DNA of 64,000 bases from Candidatus Kuenenia stuttgartensis (lineage in GTDB: Bacteria; Planctomycetota; GCA-002687715; CAIWVZ01): the NCBI GenBank assembly GCA_945860915.1, contig CAMARR010000001.1, positions 413,277 to 477,276 on the forward strand, read 5' to 3'. Below are positions 39,849-49,069 of the stretch, one piece after another (the stretch's first letter is position 1; each line of letters opens with the position of its first letter). The position numbers and the translations under genes are program-made. The notes beneath the pieces were generated by a model, which was not told the DNA's origin, searched no databases, and saw nothing but the letters and a program-made list of their open reading frames with translations.

Positions 39849-41002
39849 GGTTTGGAATCCTTCTCTGCGCGCCAGATGACACGCCCGTCTGAAACAACCA
39901 AAAGCACACGTGATCTCGAGTCAGTGGCAGGTCCGGACAGGGCGACGAGATCCCCGTCCTTGCCAACTTCAAGTGATCCGACGCGGTCATCGACGCCCAC
40001 GAGTCTCGCGGCGTCAATCGTCAATGCCCGCTCGACCTTCGACACGTCTGCGCCGCACATGACAGCCGTTGATGCCGAAACGCGCAACGACGAGGGTCGA
40101 GTGAACGGCGCCGCGGAACAGAACGCAATTGGCATTGTCGAAGCGAAGAGGTCGGCAATCTCCTTCGCGGCATACCCATCCATCCCAGGGCGGATGGGGC
40201 TCAGGATCAATCCTGACGCGCCGGCAGCCAGCTCTTTCGATCTCGCACCGGCGCCCGCCGAAGCAATCACGGTTGGATTGAGTCCAGCGTCACTGCGCAG
40301 GCGCGCTGCGGCGTCGTATTCACGATTCGACCCAGCTGCAACGAAAACACGCGACTTGCCGTCTTTCCATGGAGCCATCGCCTCCGCTGATTCCTTAGGA
40401 GGAGACCGAAGGAGTGATAATCCCCCAAACAACGAGGTTGGATCACGGCCAGCTGCTCCACCACCGCCAAACATGCGCGAAAAAGGATCTCCGCCGCCAC
40501 CACCTCGAGGAGGTGCGTACTCGGACTCTCTGAGGCTGACTTTAAGGCCCGTCACGGGCTTGAGCCATGAGGCGCCATCAGCCCCGCCGATCTTGATCGC
40601 AGTCGCCAATCCGCCGACGACATTTCGGTCGCCCGGAAGAACGTGAACGGTCGTTACGCCATGCGAAGCAAAAGACTGAAAGTCACGATGTCCAAGTTCG
40701 ACGGCATCGCGCATTTTGAATTCAGGCAAGATCGTCTTGGACAAGTCGTCGCGCTCTCGACGGGCGCCCGCTGCAGTCGCCGCGTCGACGAACCCTGGGT
40801 AGATGTGGGCATCGCCCAGATCGAGGGTGGCAGCGTCATTACCGACGGAGGCCACCTTTCCCTTGCTGACGACAATTGTCGCAGCAAGTGTGCCTTGGCT
40901 GCCCATCGTGTGGACGTGCGCAGACTTGATCCGAAGATCCTCCTGGGCACAGAGTGTGCCCACGAGACCGAATGCCAGGACACCAAGTCGAAGTTTCATC
41001 AC
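39845..41002 (-). CDS. Exported amidohydrolase-fold protein 2 (ligands lost)
   Basis: The 385-residue protein has a signal peptide (MMKLRLGVLAFGLVGTLCAQ). IYPGFVDAATAAGA has Ala75 and Ala77 at the HxH slot. TTVHVLPGDRNVVGG matches members 3 and 4. A Gly-rich loop (APPRGGGGGDPFSRMFGGG) lies mid-domain, and the ending LVGVDDRVGSLEVGKDGDLV is standard. It overlaps both neighbours by 4 bases. Being the shortest member, it may have lost part of the barrel region seen in others. It is presumably exported and without ordinary hydrolase activity. Confidence 0.85.
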   Translation of the reverse strand: MMKLRLGVLAFGLVGTLCAQEDLRIKSAHVHTMGSQGTLAATIVVSKGKVASVGNDAATLDLGDAHIYPGFVDAATAAGARRERDDLSKTILPEFKMRDAVELGHRDFQSFASHGVTTVHVLPGDRNVVGGLATAIKIGGADGASWLKPVTGLKVSLRESEYAPPRGGGGGDPFSRMFGGGGAAGRDPTSLFGGLSLLRSPPKESAEAMAPWKDGKSRVFVAAGSNREYDAAARLRSDAGLNPTVIASAGAGARSKELAAGASGLILSPIRPGMDGYAAKEIADLFASTMPIAFCSAAPFTRPSSLRVSASTAVMCGADVSKVERALTIDAARLVGVDDRVGSLEVGKDGDLVALSGPATDSRSRVLLVVSDGRVIWRAEKDSKP

Positions 41003-42480
41003 TTGCCCTCCGGATCGAAGGCCTTTGAGCCCGCCACAACCGACGTGATTTTGGTCGCAGGATCGAGCAGCGCGCCAGTAGTCACTAGCAACTGAGCATC
41101 TCGGCCGACCTCAACGGTGCCAAGCCTGCGACCGAGCCCAAGCGCACGAGCAGCATTCGTCGTGACCGACGCGAGTGCAGCTTCGGCGGAAAGCCCGCGA
41201 CCCATGTGAAGAGAAACGATGAATGGAAGCCCAGCGATGCCATTGACTCGCGCGCCTAGAGACGTCACGACGATGGGCACGCCCGCAGCCGACAACACCG
41301 ACGCTAGGTTCTCTCGATGCAAGAGCATGTCTAGATCGTCTGGGTCGCCTGCCGTCGGATCAGACAAGGCCACCATTGCCTTCTCCGCCTTGATCCGGTC
41401 GAGAATCCGCGGTGCCTCGGTGGCGCCTACGATCACGACACGAATTTTCCGCGACTTAACCGTGTCCAGAACGGATTCGATCTCCGAAACCCAATGCGCC
41501 TCGACCCAAAGCGGGGCGTCGCCTTTGTTGACTCGAATCAATGCTTCTTTGGACGGGTCTCGCTTGGGCTTTTCCGGCGGGTCCGGTCGCTTTTCTCCAC
41601 CGGTAACTGCCGAACTTGTGGGACCCGATTCGGCTCCGCCTCCGCGCCTCGCGCCACCACCTGCGCCGCGCATGTTCTCCCGGATCCATTCCTGCTGTTT
41701 CTCGCGCGGCCAATCTCGGAATCCCTCGGGAGGCGAGGCTGGGCGACGAGGAGAAGCCCCGGTATCAGGAGCCGCGGGTTGTGGCTTGGATTCAGAAGAG
41801 CCCTTCTTTTTCTCCCATTCCTCAACCTTCTTTTTCCACTCTTCGAGATCTTTTTCGTACTTCTCCTGCGACTCACGATATTTCTTCGCGCCGTCGAGGG
41901 CTTCCTCTATCTGCTTGCCCAAGCCGGCTCTGCCACCAGCCGATGCTCGGCCCATGCCTTGCCCCTGTTGGGCAGCGCCGGCGATGATTGCGACGACCGC
42001 ATCGTCGAGGATGACTGATGGCTTAGTGGCGGACGCTGCTACTGAAACGATCGGAGCTGCAGGGCCGCGAACGGAAACAAATCCCATGCCGACCACACCG
42101 ACTCCTTGGCGGAGCAACGCCAACCTGGCGTCAGAGCCGAACGCGTCATACACGTCAAGCACTCGATCGCTAGGCCCGACACCACCCGGGCGCGCCGACG
42201 ATGACTCGATCATTCCAGAGTTGAATGCATCAATCATCGAAGGGAAGACGTGCTTCCCCGTGGCGTCGAGAACGGTGGCGCCTTCCGGCACCGAGAGATC
42301 GACGCCAATCGTCTTGATGACACCCTTGTCTACAAGGACGTCGGCGACGATAGGCGGGGACTGCGGCTTCGCGTGAATTGTTCCGCCCTTGATCACCAAA
42401 ACGTCAGACTGGGCTGAGGCGGTGAGGGCTACAACGCACGCGAACAAAGGTCCGTAGAGGACCGTTCGGAGTCGTGGCAT
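40999..42480 (-). CDS. Exported amidohydrolase-fold protein 1, first gene of the array
   Basis: The 493-residue protein has a signal peptide (MPRLRTVLYGPLFACVVALTASAQ). PSMIDAFNSGM has Phe86 and Ser88 where HxH should be. A highly charged coiled-coil insert (about 200-235, with KKYRESQEKYEKDLEEWKKK) and a Pro/Arg/Gly-rich stretch split the barrel. The related KKYxES..EWK pattern recurs in the double protein. The C-terminus ALGLGRRLGTVEVGRDAQL confirms the fold. The ATG at 42480 was chosen for the signal peptide over in-frame ATGs at 42528 and 42570. It follows the transglutaminase-esterase gene by 123 bases, so a promoter may lie there. Confidence 0.86.
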   Translation of the reverse strand: MPRLRTVLYGPLFACVVALTASAQSDVLVIKGGTIHAKPQSPPIVADVLVDKGVIKTIGVDLSVPEGATVLDATGKHVFPSMIDAFNSGMIESSSARPGGVGPSDRVLDVYDAFGSDARLALLRQGVGVVGMGFVSVRGPAAPIVSVAASATKPSVILDDAVVAIIAGAAQQGQGMGRASAGGRAGLGKQIEEALDGAKKYRESQEKYEKDLEEWKKKVEEWEKKKGSSESKPQPAAPDTGASPRRPASPPEGFRDWPREKQQEWIRENMRGAGGGARRGGGAESGPTSSAVTGGEKRPDPPEKPKRDPSKEALIRVNKGDAPLWVEAHWVSEIESVLDTVKSRKIRVVIVGATEAPRILDRIKAEKAMVALSDPTAGDPDDLDMLLHRENLASVLSAAGVPIVVTSLGARVNGIAGLPFIVSLHMGRGLSAEAALASVTTNAARALGLGRRLGTVEVGRDAQLLVTTGALLDPATKITSVVAGSKAFDPEGK

Positions 42481-42549
42481 CGGATTGGGTCTCAGGCTCG
42501 CGCAACAACACGGGACATGGCACGCCATGCCCCGACACTTGGAATGGTG

Positions 42550-42594
42550 GAATAGTCCCACGGTGGGCATCCCCTGTCGAGAGCAGGACTATTC
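42550..42594. other. Inverted repeat before the amidohydrolase array
   Basis: A perfect 9-bp inverted repeat (GAATAGTCC, 42550-42558, and GGACTATTC, 42586-42594) with a 27-base loop lies in the 123-base gap between the fusion protein gene and the first array gene. It could be an RNA hairpin or an operator. No T-run follows on the minus strand, and a repeat of this size could occur by chance. Confidence 0.3.
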
Positions 42595-42603
42595 GGCGCA
42601 AAT

Positions 42604-44958
42604 TCAGAGACCAACCGCAATCTCCGCCGGGAACACACCTTCTGTGTCCCCGCGTGTGAGAAGCGTTGAGATCATTGTCGCGAGAGTTCGAACGAGCCTT
42701 CCCCGAAATGCCTCCCTGTCGCCCAAGGTGACGACGACGTCTTTTTCGAAATCGACCATCGTGTCGTCAAGCCGAATGAGAAGCGAGCCCTCAAAGCCCT
42801 TGTTATCAGACACCCGGACGACCTGCCCCTGACGCAAGGCGACGACTTCCGATCTTGGCTTGGGTGTGCTCGCTGCGAGCCAGTAGCTTGATCCGGCCAG
42901 CACATCGTCCTGTTTCCACACAATTCGATCGGGCCGTAGATTCCGCGTGTATTTGGCCATCCATGGGACGGCGGCCGCATCCTCTCGGTCCATCCAATGC
43001 CCCTTAGTCTCGTGAACTAGGACCCAGTGGGGGTAAGCATTCGGATCCCTCTCTGAGAGGCCGTCCAATAGGACCTTCCATTCAGACGCGTGCTTGTTGC
43101 GATCGTACGCGGCATCACGCCCGCCAACGTGAATGGTGAACGGAAGATTCCGAAGACCCAAAGGAGACGCGTCCCCAGGATGCCCCGCCATCATCGCGGC
43201 AGCCGCCCACCGATCGGCGATCCGAGGAGCCAATTGGAACGCACCGTCGCCACCGGCGCTGTATCCCATCAAGTACACGCGGTCCGGATCAACCCCCTCG
43301 AACGCCACCATGTTCTCGATGAGTCTGTCAAACAGTCGGTCTATGTGGGGCTGGTGCCAGAGGTCCCACGTGTCCGTGGGTGCCCGCGGTGCAACGTAGA
43401 TCCCTTCACTCGGCCTGTAGAGACGCTTCTGGTTCTCCCACTGTTGATCATTGACCTTCGCGGGCGCGCCTCCGCCCCCGTGCATCGAAATCCAAAGGCT
43501 CCGACCTCGGGCCGGTCGCTCGCCGTACGCGGCATACCAGTACGGCATCTTCTTTCCATCGAATTCAAGAACCCGATCTGTGGCTTCTCGTTTGCGATCT
43601 CGTCGAATCGACCCGTGGTGAGCTGCAACCAAGAGTGTCTTCGCGCTCGCGCACTCCTCCTTCGAAAGCGAGAGTCTGGCGAAAGGCCGCGTAGCCGCCG
43701 CCTGCAGCGTGCCTCCCTCTCGAATGAACGCACTTAACGCCTCAACCGGATTCTCGGCTTGACCACGCGTCGTCGGCAGCGTTGTCAGTGGCGTCTGCGG
43801 CGCTCGAGCCGCGGACGCATCGCTCGGCGCAAGATTCAAGTCAACAAGCTGTTCGTCGATCTTCACAACGAACGGAATGAGACCGACGTCTTTCCTGTCG
43901 AGTACGCGGACGCGAAGCGAAGCTCCGACAGTTAACACAAGCGTCGCGTGATCGTTGGCGTCAAAACGATCATCGCGCGACTCGGAGGACTTGAGGACCC
44001 TCCCCTCGCCATCAACGACGTCGAACTTCAGGGCAACGCGCGGAGCGCCACTCCGTATCCGAAAACGAACGCGTGCCATCCCGGCGGGAATCAGATCCGG
44101 CGTCTTGTAGCGCTCCGAGACATCGATCCCGCGCACCGAATGATCTCCAGGCGCCCAAACCATCGGGAAGCTCAGTGGCGAATCTCCCCATGTCACCGCG
44201 TATATGCCGCGTTTGGCGTCACCAGTGATCGCCTTCGCGGCGCGGTCCGCGAACCATCCCTCGTTGAGGCGATCTCCGGTTGGCTCGGCCGCACCCGTGT
44301 ACTTCCAACTGCCGTCCCAGACCTCTGTCCATGAGTGATTCCCACTGCCGTCCGACCATAGTGCCGTCCCAGCAAAACGCGCCGGAACCCCAACTGCCCG
44401 GCAGGCATCGACCAGAATCACCGTGAGCCCCGTGCACGAGGCCAAACCCGATGCCATCGATTCGAGGGGGCCCTGATCCGCGCGCGCCCGTTGCGTCGAG
44501 TATTTGACCTTCAACTCACTGAACACCCGCTGATTGAGCAAGACCGCTGCTTCTCCCGCCGTCTTAGCGTTCAAAACAACCGAGCTGAATCGCTTACGAA
44601 AGTCCTTCCGCCATCGCTCGCGTTTCTCTGAGACGCTTGCATAGGGCAAGATCGCATCACGAAACAACTCAACGGAAACCGCAGACCGCCAAGGCGCTGC
44701 CTCGAATCCGTCGTGCGCCTCATTCACATTTTCAATCAGGTAATTCGCGTCGAGGGACCTAAGGTCGACGTCCGGCATTCGCTCTAGAAGCCACGACAGC
44801 GACTCACGCCTCTCGCCGACAAAGGAACCTAATGCGCGATCAAGTTCTGCGCGGTTTACTCCGGATCGAACGAGAGCCGATTCGAGCCTAGATGGCGACG
44901 ACAACTGTGCAATTGCAAGCCAAGACAAGACGATTAAAGTCAGGACAGATCTACACAT
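42604..44958 (-). CDS. Exported transglutaminase-like / esterase fusion protein
   Basis: The 784-residue protein has a signal peptide (MCRSVLTLIVLSWLAIAQ). An N-terminal transglutaminase-like domain (about 120-235) has its triad in SGLASCTGLTVIL (C175), SGNHSWTEVWDG (H208 and D215). A linker domain (about 285-400) follows. The C-terminal alpha/beta hydrolase (about 465-690) resembles polyhydroxybutyrate-depolymerase/feruloyl-esterase-type enzymes, with SMHGGGGAP for the oxyanion hole, GYSAGG with nucleophile S567, GGRDAAYD (D615) and KGHWMD (H654). A further 100 residues close the protein. Both catalytic sites look complete, an unusual pairing of peptide/amide and ester chemistry. It lies immediately upstream of the amidohydrolase array on the same strand. 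Confidence 0.88.
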   Translation of the reverse strand: MCRSVLTLIVLSWLAIAQLSSPSRLESALVRSGVNRAELDRALGSFVGERRESLSWLLERMPDVDLRSLDANYLIENVNEAHDGFEAAPWRSAVSVELFRDAILPYASVSEKRERWRKDFRKRFSSVVLNAKTAGEAAVLLNQRVFSELKVKYSTQRARADQGPLESMASGLASCTGLTVILVDACRAVGVPARFAGTALWSDGSGNHSWTEVWDGSWKYTGAAEPTGDRLNEGWFADRAAKAITGDAKRGIYAVTWGDSPLSFPMVWAPGDHSVRGIDVSERYKTPDLIPAGMARVRFRIRSGAPRVALKFDVVDGEGRVLKSSESRDDRFDANDHATLVLTVGASLRVRVLDRKDVGLIPFVVKIDEQLVDLNLAPSDASAARAPQTPLTTLPTTRGQAENPVEALSAFIREGGTLQAAATRPFARLSLSKEECASAKTLLVAAHHGSIRRDRKREATDRVLEFDGKKMPYWYAAYGERPARGRSLWISMHGGGGAPAKVNDQQWENQKRLYRPSEGIYVAPRAPTDTWDLWHQPHIDRLFDRLIENMVAFEGVDPDRVYLMGYSAGGDGAFQLAPRIADRWAAAAMMAGHPGDASPLGLRNLPFTIHVGGRDAAYDRNKHASEWKVLLDGLSERDPNAYPHWVLVHETKGHWMDREDAAAVPWMAKYTRNLRPDRIVWKQDDVLAGSSYWLAASTPKPRSEVVALRQGQVVRVSDNKGFEGSLLIRLDDTMVDFEKDVVVTLGDREAFRGRLVRTLATMISTLLTRGDTEGVFPAEIAVGL

Positions 44959-44979
44959 GGGTCTATCATACCGAACGAA

Positions 44980-45780
44980 TCATGCGCGGCGGCGACGTGA
45001 CCCGGCGACATAGGCAATGACGAGGAAGATCACGGCCACGGCGACTAAAACGCCAGCGTCGGCCAGCGGGCTCCCTTTTCCCGCAGTTACGAGGGATGGG
45101 CGATACCAACCAAATGGGCCGAAAGACCTGATCCAAGTCCTTCCCTTCCAGAGCTGACCTGCAACCTGTATCGAGAACGCGAGAAATGTGCATATCCCAA
45201 ATCGTCGCATCGCGGACGGTCCGTCTGGAGCTAGAACCGAGACGATTGCCGCGGTCGCGGTGAACCACCAGCCGAGTGCGACGAGGTTGATCGACGTCTT
45301 GAAAAAATAGTCAAGCGGAACTTGATCGGAGACACCCGCGAGACGAGCCCCCATACTGACCCCAACCAGCGGCGCGAACCCAACGAAGAGGGTCGCCACG
45401 GCGCCAGCCAACGTTGACGACATGAGGAGGCGTCCTCGGGTCAACGGAGTCGCTAGAAGCAAATCGAGAGTGCCGCGTCCGCGATCGCCAGCCGGCAAGG
45501 AGAGTAGCGGAATCGCGCCTGCGAAAATCAACGCAAGAATCGTCAGCGGATGCTGAAATGCCACGTTGAAGAACCCGGCGGGTGTCACAACGTCAAGAAT
45601 CATCTCTTCGTCGAGTGCCTTGCGAAACATCTTGGCAACCTGTCCGAGAAGCTCGCGGTCCTTCTGATTCTCAGGGAAGAAGACCCCGGTAAAGACGCCG
45701 ACGATCACTGGCACGATGAACAGCAGGACCGTGGCGATGCGATGGCGCTTGAGAACGAAGAAGAAGAGACTCGGGTTCAC
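44980..45780 (-). CDS. ABC transporter permease (ABC-2 type)
   Basis: The 266-residue protein has about six membrane segments and the ABC-2 permease sequence GDRGRGTLDLLLATPLTRGRLLMSS (residues 97-121) before a core helix. It pairs with the overlapping ATPase gene (ATGA overlap). It likely exports a small molecule, lipid or peptide. The end RRRRA is positively charged and cytoplasmic. It is followed by the transglutaminase-esterase gene after 21 bases, with no evidence of joint function. Confidence 0.9.
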   Translation of the reverse strand: MNPSLFFFVLKRHRIATVLLFIVPVIVGVFTGVFFPENQKDRELLGQVAKMFRKALDEEMILDVVTPAGFFNVAFQHPLTILALIFAGAIPLLSLPAGDRGRGTLDLLLATPLTRGRLLMSSTLAGAVATLFVGFAPLVGVSMGARLAGVSDQVPLDYFFKTSINLVALGWWFTATAAIVSVLAPDGPSAMRRFGICTFLAFSIQVAGQLWKGRTWIRSFGPFGWYRPSLVTAGKGSPLADAGVLVAVAVIFLVIAYVAGSRRRRA

Positions 45781-46622
45781 TCTCCCTCCTTATGCACTGC
45801 CTGTTGGAAAATGACATCGAGAGGCACTGGGCCAATTTCAACATCGGCCAACTCGAGCGATTTCAGCCGATCAAGAAGAACATCGATCGGCCCCGCAGAC
45901 TCGAATACCCATTCCGTTCCATCCTTCCGGATTGCAGTCACTCGCCGCGGAAGCGTGGCCCGAATTCCGGCCACGGTCTCGATCATTCGCAGCGATCCCT
46001 TCGCGATGATGGCGATGCGGTCTGCAACGCGATCCACCTCGTCTAGAACATGACTCGACAGAAATACCGTTGCTCCTCGGGCGCGGGCCATACGAACCAG
46101 CGCAAGAAACGCGTCACGAGCCAGAGGATCAAGCCCAGTAGTCGGTTCGTCAAGGACAAGCAGTTCCGGACGATGCTGAAAGGCGAGGGCGATTCCGAGA
46201 GCCTGCCTCATCCCGGTTGAGTAGCCCTTGACGGACCGCCTAAGTGCTTCGTCCGGAAATCGGAGGGTTTCGAGAACGGTACCCCGATCGGGTGTCGCGA
46301 CTCCATGAAGATCAGCAAAGAGGCTGAGAGTCTCGCCGCCCGTCGCATGAGGAAAAAGGGCAAGGTCGCCCGGCAGGAACCCCACCCGTCGACGGGCGAT
46401 GGCAGGGGCCTTCGCGAGGTCCTGTCCAAGTACTAGCGCCTCCCCCGCGTCGGGCCGGATCAAGCCCAGCAAGGTGCGGATCGTGGTGGACTTCCCCGCA
46501 CCATTCGGTCCGAGGAAGCCAAACACTTCACCCACCCGTACCTCAAGGTTTAGGTTTGATACCGCCACCGTCGGTCCGTGTCGAACAGTCAGGTTTCGGA
46601 TGGATATCGCGGTGGAGGTCAT
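45777..46622 (-). CDS. ABC transporter ATP-binding protein
   Basis: The 281-residue ABC ATPase has Walker A GPNGAGKST, a Q-loop region in the RRRVGFLPGDLALF stretch, the signature YSTGMRQALG, Walker B LLVLDEPTTGLDP and the H-loop SSHVLDEVDR. The C-terminal 75 residues are accessory (DUF4162-like). It drives the permease encoded by the overlapping gene 44980-45780. It is divergent from the YtcJ-like gene with a 63-base spacer. Confidence 0.95.
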   Translation of the reverse strand: MTSTAISIRNLTVRHGPTVAVSNLNLEVRVGEVFGFLGPNGAGKSTTIRTLLGLIRPDAGEALVLGQDLAKAPAIARRRVGFLPGDLALFPHATGGETLSLFADLHGVATPDRGTVLETLRFPDEALRRSVKGYSTGMRQALGIALAFQHRPELLVLDEPTTGLDPLARDAFLALVRMARARGATVFLSSHVLDEVDRVADRIAIIAKGSLRMIETVAGIRATLPRRVTAIRKDGTEWVFESAGPIDVLLDRLKSLELADVEIGPVPLDVIFQQAVHKEGE

Positions 46623-46685
46623 AAGAGCCCAACGAACGTCGAGGAAGGGCTCGCAAAGTTAGCATTCAACCGAGGACCTTCCCCT

Positions 46686-48365
46686 ATGACATCCATTCGC
46701 TTTGCATTCGCCTTCTTTCTTCTAGTGGCAGCTTCGGCTGCACAGGTCGCAGACGAAGGGGCGGATCTCGTCATCATCGGGCGCGTCATCACGCTCGATC
46801 CGACGCTTCCCGAAGCGGGCGCGATCGTGGTTCGCGGAGGCCATATCGAGAGGCTGACGTCCGCTGAGAGTGCAGGTAGCAGAATTACGCCACGAACAAG
46901 AGTCATTCGACTCGCGGGTGACTCTGTGGTGATCCCCGGCTTCATCGAGTCGCACGGGCACCTCCGCTCGCTCGGAAAACTGGCTCGCACGATTAACTTG
47001 GCGGATGCGACGTCAGCCGAGGACATTCGCATCGCGGTATCGAAGGCGGCCAAGGACCTTCCTAAGGGAGCTTGGATCCTCGGCCGAGGGTGGAACCACG
47101 AGCGCTTCACCCAAAAGGAATGGCCAACCCTTAAATGCCTAGAGGAATTCACAGAGAATCCCATCGCACTCTCGCGGACAGACGGCCACGCACTACTCGC
47201 TAACCGCCGCGCTCTAGAGCTCGCCAACATCTCAAGAGCGAGCCCCAACCCGACAGGCGGCGAAGTGATGAAAGACCCGAGCGGCGAGCCCACCGGGATC
47301 CTGATCGATCGCGCCATGGAGCCCGTCTCGGCGCTGGCCGAGTCCGACCCGTCTCCGCAACTCATCATCGGCGACTATGTCGCCGCTGAGAAGTCGTGCC
47401 TCGCCGAAGGCGTCACTTCCTTCATTGATGCCGGAACAACCCCGGGTGAATTGATGCGGCTTGCAACGATGATCGACGAAGGTCGCTTTCAAGTGAGAGT
47501 GCATGCGCTGCTCTATGCGTCCACTCCCGCCGATCTAGCCGCAGCAACTGCGCGCCCGCCCATTCACGATCTCGCGAACGGGCGACTTTCCGTACGCGGA
47601 CTCAAGATCTCGGCCGATGGAGCACTGGGGTCCCGCGGCGCAGCGCTGACCGAGCCATACAGCGATCGGCCGAGTTCGACCGGACTCCTGATCACGCCGC
47701 CTCCCTTTCTTGTCGACGCTGCCCGAAGGGCGCTAGCCAATGGCTGGCAGCTTTGCGTGCATTCGATTGGAGATCGTGCGAACCGAGTGGTCTTAGATGC
47801 CATGGAAGCCGCGTTGCGCGAAAACCCCGTGAAGGACCATCGATTCCGAATCGAGCATGCACAAATCGTTGATCCCACGGACCTACCCCGATTTGCGCAG
47901 CTCGGAGTCATTGCGTCAATTCAGCCATGCCATGCAACGTCTGATGGCCCGTGGGCCCCGAAGCGGATCGGTGCCGCTCGCTACGCATCCATGGGCTATC
48001 CTGCGCGCTCTCTTCTCGATGCCGGTGCGCGTATTTGCTTCGGCACGGATGTTCCGGTCGAACCGATCTCGCCGATTCGAAACCTCGTCGCGGCAATCAC
48101 CCGTTGTGACCCGGATGGTGTTCTAGGTGGCCCATTCCGCGCCGAGGAACGACTGAACCGCAAGGAGGCCCTCCTAGGGGCTACCGCATGGGGAGCCTAC
48201 GCCTCATTCGCCGAGAACCGCCGAGGCACCCTCAGCCCAGGGATGGACGCCGACCTTGTGATCCTCTCTGCAAATCCACTCACGGCCGAACCATCCTCAC
48301 TCGCGAAGGCGAGGGTCCTCACCACGATCGTCGCAGGACGAATTGTCTACGAGGCCGCTCGGTGA
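46686..48365 (+). CDS. Exported YtcJ-like amidohydrolase
   Basis: The 559-residue protein has a signal peptide (MTSIRFAFAFFLLVAASAAQ) and the amidohydrolase family 3 pattern: PGFIESHGHLRSLG with HxH at H90 and H92, the long N-terminal RTDGHALLANRRALE, then CVHSIGDRANRVV, RIEHAQIVDP and FGTDVPVEPISP, where the barrel metal ligands lie. All expected ligands are present, so it is a functional hydrolase, unlike most of the array. The substrate is unknown; family members act on amide or ester bonds of small molecules. The start at 46686 gives the signal peptide. Its stop overlaps the HD gene as GTGA. Confidence 0.92.
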   Translation: MTSIRFAFAFFLLVAASAAQVADEGADLVIIGRVITLDPTLPEAGAIVVRGGHIERLTSAESAGSRITPRTRVIRLAGDSVVIPGFIESHGHLRSLGKLARTINLADATSAEDIRIAVSKAAKDLPKGAWILGRGWNHERFTQKEWPTLKCLEEFTENPIALSRTDGHALLANRRALELANISRASPNPTGGEVMKDPSGEPTGILIDRAMEPVSALAESDPSPQLIIGDYVAAEKSCLAEGVTSFIDAGTTPGELMRLATMIDEGRFQVRVHALLYASTPADLAAATARPPIHDLANGRLSVRGLKISADGALGSRGAALTEPYSDRPSSTGLLITPPPFLVDAARRALANGWQLCVHSIGDRANRVVLDAMEAALRENPVKDHRFRIEHAQIVDPTDLPRFAQLGVIASIQPCHATSDGPWAPKRIGAARYASMGYPARSLLDAGARICFGTDVPVEPISPIRNLVAAITRCDPDGVLGGPFRAEERLNRKEALLGATAWGAYASFAENRRGTLSPGMDADLVILSANPLTAEPSSLAKARVLTTIVAGRIVYEAAR

Positions 48366-49069
48366 CCGGACTGGCAGGACTCGAGGCCTTTGCAAACTCG
48401 GATTCTCGTCTCCGACGACTATGGACCGCTGTTGAGCGTGAAGCGTCGCACGATGCCGCCCACGACGTTTGGCATTTTCGTCGCGTCGCGGCCGGGGCGC
48501 GCCGACTCGCTTCAAGCGACCTCGATCCTGTGCTCGTGGTAGCGGCGGGCCTCGTACACGACATTGTCCATGTTCCGAAGAATTCTCCGCTGCGCGCACA
48601 AGCGTCGGAACTCTCCGCCGCACGGGCGTCAACCTTGCTGCTCGAATCGGGTTTTGCGGAGGCGGACGCCGAAGCCGTCGCCGAAGCCGTGCGTGACCAT
48701 TCGTGGTCTAGAGGCAAGCAGCCGTCGACGCCACTCGGTTGTCTACTGCAAGACGCCGACCGGCTTGAGGCGCTCGGCGCAGTTGGGCTGATGCGTTGCA
48801 TCGCGACTGGCGTTTCCATGGGCGGCACGATGTTTGATCCTCAGGATCCATTTGCCGCAGACCGCGAATTGGACGACCGACACCACTCGGTCGACCACGT
48901 CTTCGTCAAACTCCTTAAGCTTCCCGCGACCTTCACAACGGAAACGGGTCGCCGTGAGGCGGAGCATCGTGCCGATTGGCTCGTCGCGTTTCTCAAGCAA
49001 TTCTCTGACGAAATCGGTGTGCCCATCCCCGCGCACCGCATGCCCCGACAACCAAGGGACGAGACATGA
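48362..49069 (+). CDS. HD-domain phosphohydrolase
   Basis: The 235-residue protein has a GTG start overlapping the previous stop (GTGA). The HD metal-binding set is seen in HDAAHDVWHFRRV, LVHDIVHVPKNSP, RDHSWSRGK and DADRLEALGAVG, matching the small YedJ/YpgQ-like HD family. It probably hydrolyses a phosphoester, perhaps a nucleotide, in the cytoplasm. The 3' end overlaps the DUF4826 gene by 4 bases. Confidence 0.9.
   Translation: MTGLAGLEAFANSDSRLRRLWTAVEREASHDAAHDVWHFRRVAAGARRLASSDLDPVLVVAAGLVHDIVHVPKNSPLRAQASELSAARASTLLLESGFAEADAEAVAEAVRDHSWSRGKQPSTPLGCLLQDADRLEALGAVGLMRCIATGVSMGGTMFDPQDPFAADRELDDRHHSVDHVFVKLLKLPATFTTETGRREAEHRADWLVAFLKQFSDEIGVPIPAHRMPRQPRDET

Noticed and set aside
41219-42376. 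Open frame of 385 codons on the plus strand
   Set aside because: It lies wholly antisense to array member 1, with Ser/Arg-rich low-complexity composition and no signal or motif. It is a shadow of the GC-rich minus-strand gene.
30498-42480. The amidohydrolase array as decaying pseudogenes
   Set aside because: All eight frames are long and open, with intact signal peptides, tight overlaps and conserved C-terminal signatures. Decay would have introduced stops and frameshifts.
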